From Gemmatimonadota bacterium (GTDB lineage Bacteria > Gemmatimonadota > Gemmatimonadetes > Gemmatimonadales > GWC2-71-9), in contig JAOTWK010000169.1 of NCBI GenBank assembly GCA_029862935.1, positions 1-7,475 on the forward strand: a DNA stretch of 7,475 nt, read 5' to 3'. Below are positions 1 through 5,210 of the stretch, one piece after another. The stretch's first letter is position 1; each line of letters opens with the position of its first letter. Below the pieces are notes generated by a model that saw only the letters and a list, made by a program, of their open reading frames with translations, made no database searches and had not been told where the DNA came from. The translations under genes and the position numbers were made by a program.

Positions 1-6
1 TCGCGA

Positions 7-603
7 ATGACCGCCCCGACCGAACCCGGCTTCCCCCGTCGCGGCACCTCGGTGTCTCGCATGCTGGCCCGCCGCCTGCTCGGCCTGACCGGCTGGCGGG
101 TTGAGGGCGAGTTGCCCGACTGCCCCAAGTTCGTGATCATCGTCGCACCCCACACGTCGAACTGGGACTTCGGCATCGGTATCCTCGCGATGTTCTCCAC
201 CGGCCTCCGCGCCAGCTGGCTGGGCAAGCACACGGTCTTCCGGTTCCCGCTGACCCCCGTGCTGCGCTGGCTGGGCGGAGAGGCGATTGACAGGACCAGC
301 CCGCATGGCACCGTCGGCACGGCGATCGAGCACTTCCGAACCCGGTCACAATGGGTGTTGGGGCTTTCGCCGGAAGGGACACGGCGCCGGGTCGACCGGT
401 GGAAGACCGGGTTCTATCGGATCGCCGTCGGGGCCGGCGTGCCGATCGTACCTGTGACGCTGGACTACCGGACCCGAGTGCTGAGGGTTGGGAGCCCCGT
501 GGTGCCCGGGCCCGACGAGGCGGTGGAGATCGCGAAGCTCCATGCCCTGTTCCACAAAGAGATGGCGAAGTACCCGGCCAAGTTCGCCGAAGCGGACCGC
601 TAG
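7..603 (+). CDS. Lysophospholipid acyltransferase-like protein (PlsC/LPLAT fold)
   Basis: A 198-residue protein of the glycerophosphate/lysophospholipid acyltransferase superfamily, whose members move acyl chains onto lysophospholipids or related lipids at the membrane. The catalytic H-x4-D motif is visible as HTSNWD (residues 49-54). The second block, GGEAIDR (90-96), follows, and SPEGTRRR (121-128) is the third, substrate-phosphate-binding block. GVPIVPV (144-150) matches the conserved hydrophobic strand near the end of the domain. The protein is short and shows no clear N-terminal membrane helix, so it resembles the compact soluble-looking LPLAT proteins more than full PlsC. The ATG at 7 is the first start seen, but the frame is open to the window edge, so the true start may lie upstream; ATG 61 is an alternative. 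No partner gene follows directly. The family is clear; the acyl acceptor is unknown. Confidence 0.88.
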   Translation: MTAPTEPGFPRRGTSVSRMLARRLLGLTGWRVEGELPDCPKFVIIVAPHTSNWDFGIGILAMFSTGLRASWLGKHTVFRFPLTPVLRWLGGEAIDRTSPHGTVGTAIEHFRTRSQWVLGLSPEGTRRRVDRWKTGFYRIAVGAGVPIVPVTLDYRTRVLRVGSPVVPGPDEAVEIAKLHALFHKEMAKYPAKFAEADR

Positions 604-668
604 CTGAGCGGCCGCAAAGGGTCAAATGCAGGAAATGGCCTGTGTTATGTAAAGCTGGCTCAGGTGCG

Positions 669-684
669 TGTGATGAAAATCACA
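669..684. promoter_or_regulatory. Perfect TGTGA-N6-TCACA palindrome, CRP/FNR-family-like operator
   Basis: The two arms TGTGA (669-673) and TCACA (680-684) are exact inverted repeats separated by six bases. This equals the E. coli CRP core consensus and the general layout of CRP/FNR-family operators. The arms extend to 6 bp (TGTGAT/ATCACA) around GAAA, so a transcript could instead form a GNRA-tetraloop hairpin. A further TGTGA half-site occurs at 689-693. The site lies 66 bp after the acyltransferase stop and about 95-115 bp before the small cysteine-rich ORF. No convincing -35/-10 pair could be placed beside it. The symmetry is seen directly; the regulator is inferred. Confidence 0.4.
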
Positions 685-778
685 GCGTTGTGAGCAGTAT
701 TGTGCCAGCATGCACCCCCTCTTGTCGCGGTACGAACGGGTGCGGCCCATACATGTTTCGGAATCGGATTGGACACGA

Positions 779-907
779 ATGAGACCTGATGTCGTGATGA
801 GCCGTCGGTGCGTGCTGTGTCATGCACCGATGATCGCGGTGCAGCGGGGACCCTGTAAGGCCGTTTGTGTGGATTGCGGTGCGACGGGGGACTGTGGTGA
901 TGACTGA
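779..907 (+). CDS. Tiny cysteine-rich, possible zinc-ribbon protein (uncertain)
   Basis: A possible 42-residue protein starting at ATG 779. ATG 710 would give 65 residues and ATG 797 would give 36. From ATG 779, cysteines form a C-x2-C pair (residues 11 and 14), a single Cys (26), a second C-x2-C pair (30 and 33) and a last Cys (39). Two CxxC knuckles separated by 15 residues look like a zinc ribbon. The first reads CVLCH, formally a CxxCH haem-c motif, but no signal peptide is present, so zinc is more likely than haem. No start has a good ribosome binding site, and the C-terminus is acidic (GDD). A CRP-like palindrome lies about 95 bp upstream. The function is unknown, and it could be a chance ORF. 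Confidence 0.33.
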   Translation: MRPDVVMSRRCVLCHAPMIAVQRGPCKAVCVDCGATGDCGDD

Positions 908-1012
908 CATCGTCGAGGAGACCGGCGACCGACCAGATGCGCCAGAGTAGCTGAGGTCAATGGAGCCCGCTGTTTGGGACTGGCCCTCGCAAGTGCGATT
1001 GCCCGCACCGAA

Positions 1013-1043
1013 AGCCCCGGACGTCCACGTGACGCTCGGGGCT
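1013..1043. other. Strong 31-nt imperfect hairpin without T-tract
   Basis: Arms AGCCCCG (1013-1019) and CGGGGCT (1037-1043) are perfectly complementary. Inside them a G-T wobble (1020/1036), one A-C mismatch (1021/1035) and CGTC/GACG (1022-1025/1031-1034) continue the stem around a 5-nt loop. Neither side has the run of T expected of an intrinsic terminator. It sits about 90 bp before the ATG of the secreted mini-ORF and may be an RNA structure or a protein site. Confidence 0.4.
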
Positions 1044-1079
1044 GTCTGCAACTTGGCCTGTCGGGTCATCACTCCGATC

Positions 1080-1085
1080 CATAAT
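1080..1085 (+). promoter_or_regulatory. Possible -10 element (CATAAT) upstream of the secreted mini-ORF
   Basis: CATAAT differs from the sigma-70 -10 consensus at one base and stands out in GC-rich sequence. It lies about 47 bp before ATG 1132. The -35 is poor: TTGGCC at 1053-1058 is 21 bp away, longer than the preferred 16-18. Only a tentative promoter call is justified. Confidence 0.2.
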
Positions 1086-1131
1086 TTGGGACTGTTCGGC
1101 GCGGCCCCATGGACCCTCGGAGCAGAATCCC

Positions 1132-1287
1132 ATGAACCGTCTCCTGTCCCCGCTGCTGGCTCTGACACTCGTGCTGCCTGCGACCGCCAGCGCGCAGCAG
1201 ACGGCGTCGTATGACTACTGCTATTCTCAGTCAGCTTTCACGTCTGACGGCCGAAGACGGCTTGGGACGGTCCATGACGGTCGATGA
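1132..1287 (+). CDS. Short secreted peptide or truncated remnant of a secreted protein
   Basis: A 51-residue reading frame starts at ATG 1132, with GGAG at 1119-1122 at suitable spacing (9 nt). It opens with a textbook Sec signal peptide: MNR, then a Leu/Ala-rich core, then an A-T-A-S-A-Q-Q region with a cleavage site after ASA (about residue 21). The mature part would be only about 30 residues, containing YDYCYSQSAF, and stops at TGA 1285-1287. The last third is written by the 10-bp-periodic GACGG repeats. That period is not a multiple of three, so the repeat is not protein-driven. Either this is a genuine small exported peptide, or the 5' end of a longer secreted-protein gene broken by a frameshift or by repeat insertion. 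No family is recognised. The signal peptide is convincing; the intactness of the gene is not. Confidence 0.4.
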   Translation: MNRLLSPLLALTLVLPATASAQQTASYDYCYSQSAFTSDGRRRLGTVHDGR

Positions 1288-1292
1288 TGTTC
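1246..1292 (+). repeat. Four GACGG direct repeats at exact 10-bp period, plus a degenerate fifth
   Basis: GACGG occurs at 1246-1250, 1256-1260, 1266-1270 and 1276-1280, each followed by two pyrimidines (consensus GACGGYY). A decayed fifth unit, GATGTTC, lies at 1286-1292. Units are spaced by one helical turn, as expected when a protein lines up on one DNA face. The array overlaps the end of the secreted mini-ORF and ends about 100 bp before the lipoprotein start. It may be the operator of that gene. Confidence 0.6.
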
Positions 1293-1330
1293 ATATACAA
1301 GTAAGAGCTGCTTGACCGTCTGGGTCCGTC
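1266..1330. repeat. Imperfect 17-bp inverted repeat around a 31-nt loop
   Basis: Arm 1266-1282 contains two GACGG units. Arm 1314-1330 contains two CCGTC units (1316-1320 and 1326-1330), also 10 bp apart. Aligned as a stem, 14 of 17 positions pair: GACGG/CCGTC outside, two C-G pairs in the middle, and a perfect 7-bp GACGGTC/GACCGTC inside. It could be an RNA hairpin in the leader of the beta-helix lipoprotein gene or a two-sided protein site. No T-tract follows. Confidence 0.5.
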
Positions 1331-1394
1331 ATTCTGCGGTCAGCGCGCGCGCGAATGGCGCGAGTGGTCCGAAGCAACGTGGGAGGATGCGACC

Positions 1395-2567
1395 ATGTCG
1401 ACGAAGCGAGGTGTAGCGATCGTCGTGGTGGTGCTCGCCGCGGGGCAGGTCACCGGGTGCAAGAGTGAGACGTCGACCAACCCGCCGCCCCCAACGACGT
1501 GTATCGCGTCAGGCACTCAGGACGCCATCAATCAAGCCCTCACCCAAGCGGGGTCCGTGGCGGTCCTGTGCCAGAATGCCGTCTTCCCGCTCACCGCGCC
1601 GGTCGTGTTCACTCGAGACAGCCAGCAGATCTACACCGAGGGCTTCCCGACTGATGATCGGCGGGCCGTGCTGGCAATCGCGTCCGCCTCGGTCGTCACA
1701 GCAGTGGATATGGCCGACCGGTCCCACGTCGTGTTGCGCAACGTGGTGGTCGATGGGAGTCGACCGACGTTTGGGTACCAGGGTGGGGAAGCGCTGATTC
1801 GTGCAGGAGGGTCCGTAGCAGGGCAGGCAGTGCGCAACGTCAAGGCGTTCGAGCCTCGGTCCTGGTCTATCCTCCATCTATTCGAGGGCGGCAACCCGAA
1901 CTGCAGCGATGCGGTCGTGGAAAACAACGAGTTCGGTCCGGCTGGTCAGTCAGATGGGACGTGGGCTGACGGCATCTCGCTGGCGTGCTCGAACAGTGTG
2001 GTCCGCAACAACGTCATCGTCGACGCCACCGACGGAGGCATCGTGATCTTCGCGGCCCCTGGGTCGGTGATCGAGAACAACGTGATCCGGGCGGAGACAC
2101 GGGTCCTGCTGGGCGGCATCAACATGGTGGACTGGCCCGTCTACGGCGGAGACTATACGAACACCCGTGTGCGCAACAACGTGATCGACGCAGCCGGTGC
2201 CGTGATCCGCATCGGCATCGGTATGGGATGGCGCGTCTGGGTCTGCTTCGACCCGAACAGCCCCGACGACCCGACGATCTTCGGCGGCGTGGTTACGAAC
2301 AACACGCTTGAGGGCGACCACATGCAGTACGGGTTTGCAGTCGACGGTGTGCGCGACTGGACGGTGACTGGTAACGTCGATCTGGCTACACACTCCGGCA
2401 CGCCGACCATCGAGTGCAACGGACAGATGGCATCGCCGCCGGCCGGCTTCCAATTCCACAGCGCTCGCGCCGATGGAGTGTTTCAGCCCGAATTCGCCGA
2501 GGCGGTTGTCGAGTTGGCACTCTGGGCTATCGAAAGTCCTCAGCCGGCACTGAGTGTGGGGTTCTGA
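1395..2567 (+). CDS. Lipoprotein with right-handed parallel beta-helix (pectin-lyase-like fold)
   Basis: A 390-residue exported lipoprotein. ATG 1395 is preceded by GGGAGG (1381-1386). The N-terminus has a basic MSTKR, a Val-rich core and a VTGC lipobox, giving a lipidated Cys22 after signal peptidase II cleavage. A low-complexity Pro/Thr linker (about 24-35) follows. Residues 40-80 match the cap of beta-helix proteins (TQDAINQAL, then a strand-rich segment). Asn-ladder rungs follow: ENNEF (176-180), RNNVI (204-208), ENNVI (227-231), RNNVI (260-264), TNNTL (301-305) and TGNV (325-328). WADGISLAC (190-198) and YGFAVDGVRDW (312-322) look like conserved rungs. The fold is usually found in carbohydrate-active or surface-binding proteins. 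No enzyme active site is recognised, so the ligand is unknown. It stands alone on the + strand behind a repeat-rich leader. Confidence 0.85.
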   Translation: MSTKRGVAIVVVVLAAGQVTGCKSETSTNPPPPTTCIASGTQDAINQALTQAGSVAVLCQNAVFPLTAPVVFTRDSQQIYTEGFPTDDRRAVLAIASASVVTAVDMADRSHVVLRNVVVDGSRPTFGYQGGEALIRAGGSVAGQAVRNVKAFEPRSWSILHLFEGGNPNCSDAVVENNEFGPAGQSDGTWADGISLACSNSVVRNNVIVDATDGGIVIFAAPGSVIENNVIRAETRVLLGGINMVDWPVYGGDYTNTRVRNNVIDAAGAVIRIGIGMGWRVWVCFDPNSPDDPTIFGGVVTNNTLEGDHMQYGFAVDGVRDWTVTGNVDLATHSGTPTIECNGQMASPPAGFQFHSARADGVFQPEFAEAVVELALWAIESPQPALSVGF

Positions 2568-2580
2568 GCGGCGGGAGCGA

Positions 2581-3495
2581 CTATTGCGGTCGCGAAGCGT
2601 CCTGCGTCAACTCCGCCACCACTTCTTCGAGCCCCACGGGCTTGAGCGTGACCGACCGAAGCTCGATACCGCTGAAGAGCGCCGCCACATGGTCGAGCGA
2701 TTGGCGCTCCGGAAGCCACACGGCAAGCGCCGCTAGAGCCGGTCGGTGCGTCAATCCCAAATCGTCGGCACGGTCGCGCACGGCACCCAGGTCTTCCGCG
2801 TCGATGATGGCGAGCTCGGCGGCGGCGACGTGCCGCCGTAGGTCCGCCATCGATCCCTCGGCGACCAGCTGCCCCCCGTGGAGAACACCGATCCGATGGC
2901 ACAGCGCCTCGGCCTCCTCGAGCTGGTGCGTCGTCACCAGCACGCTGCGGCCATCTTCGGCGACGGTCCGAACCACGGTCCAGATCCGGTGCCGGGATTC
3001 GAGGTCAAGTCCGACCGTCGGCTCATCGAGGATCAAGAGATCGGGCTCGTGCAGCATTGCCGCCGCCACGTGGAGGCGGCGTCGCATGCCACCGCTCAAG
3101 AGCGATGTCAGCGTGTGCGCTCGATCCTCGAGCCCGACGTCCTTGAGACACGCTGCCACGCGTCGCGAACGGGCGTCACCGCTCAACCCATAGAGGGCCG
3201 CGAAGAACTCGAGGTTCTGCTCGCTCGTGAGATCGCGGTAGAGTGACACCTCCTGGCTGGCCACGCCCACGCGGGCATGCGCGTTGGGCGTGATGGGGCG
3301 ACCGTTCAACGTCACGGTTCCGGTCTCGGGTGTGACTATGGAGCACGTGATGTTGATGAGTGTCGTCTTGCCCGCACCGTTGGGCCCGACGAGTCCGTAC
3401 ACCTCGCCGGCCTCGATCGAGAAGCTCAGTTCCGAGAGCACACGCCGGGCACCAAAGGCCTTGCTGACTTGTTCGACCCCGAACACCGTCGTCAT
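2581..3495 (-). CDS. ABC transporter ATP-binding protein, DrrA/CcmA-like exporter ATPase
   Basis: The nucleotide-binding subunit of an ABC-2 type exporter, which hydrolyses ATP at the cytoplasmic face of the membrane. With ATG at 3495 it is 304 residues. Counted from that start, Walker A GPNGAGKTT is at about 37-45, the Q-loop Gln at 81, the signature LSGGM at 133-137, Walker B LLILDEP at 153-159 with a D-loop GLD, and the H-loop His at 190. All catalytic positions are present. The roughly 90-residue tail after the core ends in a degenerate form of the LEDVFLELT segment typical of DrrA-like ATPases (GLEEVVAELT). GTG 3498 is an equally placed start and gives a 4-nt overlap with the permease stop; ATG 3495 shares one base with it. 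Translational coupling with the permease is therefore likely. The substrate cannot be read from the sequence. Confidence 0.95.
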   Translation of the reverse strand: MTTVFGVEQVSKAFGARRVLSELSFSIEAGEVYGLVGPNGAGKTTLINITCSIVTPETGTVTLNGRPITPNAHARVGVASQEVSLYRDLTSEQNLEFFAALYGLSGDARSRRVAACLKDVGLEDRAHTLTSLLSGGMRRRLHVAAAMLHEPDLLILDEPTVGLDLESRHRIWTVVRTVAEDGRSVLVTTHQLEEAEALCHRIGVLHGGQLVAEGSMADLRRHVAAAELAIIDAEDLGAVRDRADDLGLTHRPALAALAVWLPERQSLDHVAALFSGIELRSVTLKPVGLEEVVAELTQDASRPQ

Positions 3496-4250
3496 CACAA
3501 CACCCGTTCGCGTCGCAGCATCGCGCGGTAGGAGCGTACGCCGAGCGCAAGCGTCGCACTGGCGAAGAGCACGAGGAACACCAGATGATCGGTGATCGCC
3601 GCCGCACCGAGTCCCTCCGCGGACACGGCGTCCATGGCCTCGTTCATGTGGAAGATCGGATTGAGGTGCGCAATCTTGAACAAGTAGTCCGGCAACATTG
3701 ACGACGGGAAGAACGTCCCGCCCAAGACGAGGAGCGGGACCCCGATGGCCGCCACCGGGCCGTTCACTTCTTCGGTGCGCTTGGTGAAACGCGAGCCGAA
3801 GACGAATCCCAAGCCCACGTACGACGCCACGCTCAGCGTAACTACGAGCATCCCCAATATCAGTGATCCTCGAAATGTGCCGCCGAAGGCGAACGCGATG
3901 CCGTACACGATCACGGTCTGTCCGGCGGCGACAACGAGAAAGGCGAGCAGCAGCCCCAAGAAGTACGAGGTTCCCGAAAGCGGTGAGAGCAGCAGCCGTT
4001 TGAGGGTGTTGCGCTCACGTTCCGCGACGATCGCGGCGATCGGACCACCCAAGCAGCTGAAGAAGAAGGCCGCGCCAATGAGAATGCCCGGGGCCGTATA
4101 GTTGAACGAGTCGGCTTGGGAGCTCTCCTCCGCGTAGATCAAGCCGAACAATAGGAGCATCAAGCCTGGGAAGAGTGCCCAGAAGATCAGGCTCCGGCGC
4201 GTGTGCCAGAGTTCTGTCAGGATGCGCCGAGTGACGGTCAGTGCGAGCAT
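3495..4250 (-). CDS. ABC-2 type transporter permease
   Basis: The membrane subunit paired with the overlapping ATPase. From ATG 4250 it has 251 residues; GTG 4289 would add 13 residues (264). Neither start has a clear ribosome binding site. MLALTVTRR is the more usual beginning for this family. About six hydrophobic segments are seen: near residues 20-40, 54-73, 95-120, 129-153, 167-183 and 223-240. Between the second and third lies ERERNTLKRLLLSPLSG, the cytoplasmic coupling motif characteristic of ABC-2 permeases. The HLNPIFHMNEAM stretch after the fifth segment corresponds to the conserved loop before the last helix. One permease and one ATPase gene suggest a dimeric 2+2 exporter. Likely substrates are hydrophobic small molecules or lipids, by family analogy only. 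Confidence 0.92.
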   Translation of the reverse strand: MLALTVTRRILTELWHTRRSLIFWALFPGLMLLLFGLIYAEESSQADSFNYTAPGILIGAAFFFSCLGGPIAAIVAERERNTLKRLLLSPLSGTSYFLGLLLAFLVVAAGQTVIVYGIAFAFGGTFRGSLILGMLVVTLSVASYVGLGFVFGSRFTKRTEEVNGPVAAIGVPLLVLGGTFFPSSMLPDYLFKIAHLNPIFHMNEAMDAVSAEGLGAAAITDHLVFLVLFASATLALGVRSYRAMLRRERVL

Positions 4251-4347
4251 GGACGGGACATGGAGTTCCTGTCGCGGGGTAGCAGGCACAGGGCATGCGG
4301 CAGGTCGACAGTGTGAAGTGGACCCCGAAGCCGGGACGCCACCGGCA

Positions 4348-5172
4348 TCATCGGGCGAGCAGAGGAGTCGCGCCTTTTGTCCCGTAGATGTGCTTGCCGA
4401 TGCGCCTGATGCGGGCCATCTCCTCGTTGTCGAGGGGGCCTGCGTCCAGGGCCGTGAGATTGTCCTCCATCCGCGCTGCGGTGGAGGGGGCCGTGAGACA
4501 GACGTTCACGTCGGGATGGGAGAGCACGAAGCGGTAGCAATCGGCTGCGGTTGGCGGGCGCTCGCCTTTCGGCATGAACTTGGGCTTGAGGAGTTTGCGC
4601 CAGCAGGTGGCAGTGAAGACCACGACGCCCGGACGGTTTTCCTGCGGCAAGTGTGGGAAAACGTCCTGTTCGGCTCCTGTGTGCACGGCGTTGTAGCGGA
4701 CGTGGAAGAAGTCCACGGGAGCTTTCACATCTCCCCGAACGATCTTGCCGAGAAAGGGCCGCTCGTGGCTGGACACGCCTAGGAAGCGCACGGCGCCGCG
4801 GTCCTTGAGCCGCTGTATTCGGTCGGTGAGCTTCTCGCTCATCGGCTTGCTCATGCCCTGGAACAGCAGATCGGCGCGCTCGAGCTGGAGCTTCTTCAAC
4901 CAGCGCTCGACAAAGCGTTCCAGACGGAAGGCCCTGAAGATCGGCCTGGCCAGCACGATGCACAGTTCCTCGCGGTGGCTGGGCGCCAGGTTGCGAATGG
5001 CCTGCACCATGCTGCGCAGATTGAGCAGCGGGGAGACGTAGAGATAATTGATCCCGTACTCGTGAACGGCCTTCTCGATGGCCGTCGCGGGTACGCCGTA
5101 TCCCGACGCCACCCCCATCCGGCTCACCATCAGTCCGGTCCTGCCCAAGGGAACTCGCTCCCTGAAGTCCAT
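4348..5172 (-). CDS. Aldo/keto-reductase-family protein lacking the catalytic tetrad
   Basis: A 274-residue TIM-barrel protein of the aldo/keto reductase superfamily. ATG 5172 is preceded by a GGGAG ribosome binding site. Family landmarks include LGRTGLMVSRMG (9-20), an AIEKAVHEYGINY helix (31-43), GVSS (132-135), HVRYN (157-161) and CLTAPS (225-230). The four residues of the usual Asp-Tyr-Lys-His tetrad are not where they should be. The FDTA segment reads LYVS (44-47), so Asp is replaced by Tyr45. The nearby Tyr position is Leu50. The Lys strand reads CIVLARP (71-77). The His strand reads DLLFQGMS (101-108). The rest of the frame is intact, so this looks like a divergent, maintained subfamily rather than decay. 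It follows the methyltransferase after 38 bp and precedes the permease by 58-97 bp. It may be a non-reductase enzyme or a binding protein; the reaction is unknown. Confidence 0.86.
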   Translation of the reverse strand: MDFRERVPLGRTGLMVSRMGVASGYGVPATAIEKAVHEYGINYLYVSPLLNLRSMVQAIRNLAPSHREELCIVLARPIFRAFRLERFVERWLKKLQLERADLLFQGMSKPMSEKLTDRIQRLKDRGAVRFLGVSSHERPFLGKIVRGDVKAPVDFFHVRYNAVHTGAEQDVFPHLPQENRPGVVVFTATCWRKLLKPKFMPKGERPPTAADCYRFVLSHPDVNVCLTAPSTAARMEDNLTALDAGPLDNEEMARIRRIGKHIYGTKGATPLLAR

Positions 5173-5210
5173 TCGCGTTCTCCCGTTGGGACGTGCCGGA
5201 CGCCCTACTC

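Noticed and set aside
608..615. GCGGCCGC palindrome just after the acyltransferase stop, as a terminator
   Set aside because: An 8-bp self-complementary word with no loop and no T-tract; common by chance at this GC content.
137..625. A 162-codon - strand ORF opposite the acyltransferase
   Set aside because: Arg/Ser/Pro-rich shadow frame; the + frame holds all acyltransferase blocks.
680..1168. A 162-codon - strand ORF across the gene-poor stretch
   Set aside because: No recognisable domain and no ribosome site; the composition looks random.
960..1214. An 84-codon + strand ORF in the gene-poor stretch
   Set aside because: No ribosome site and no domain. It covers the hairpin and overlaps the better-supported signal-peptide frame.
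1343..1362. Alternating GC run and a 5-bp CGCGC/GCGCG hairpin before the lipoprotein gene
   Set aside because: Short and easily produced by chance in GC-rich DNA; weaker than the neighbouring inverted repeat.
2414..3193. A 259-codon + strand ORF opposite the ABC ATPase
   Set aside because: Ser/Arg-rich composition with no motif; the antisense frame is a complete ABC ATPase.
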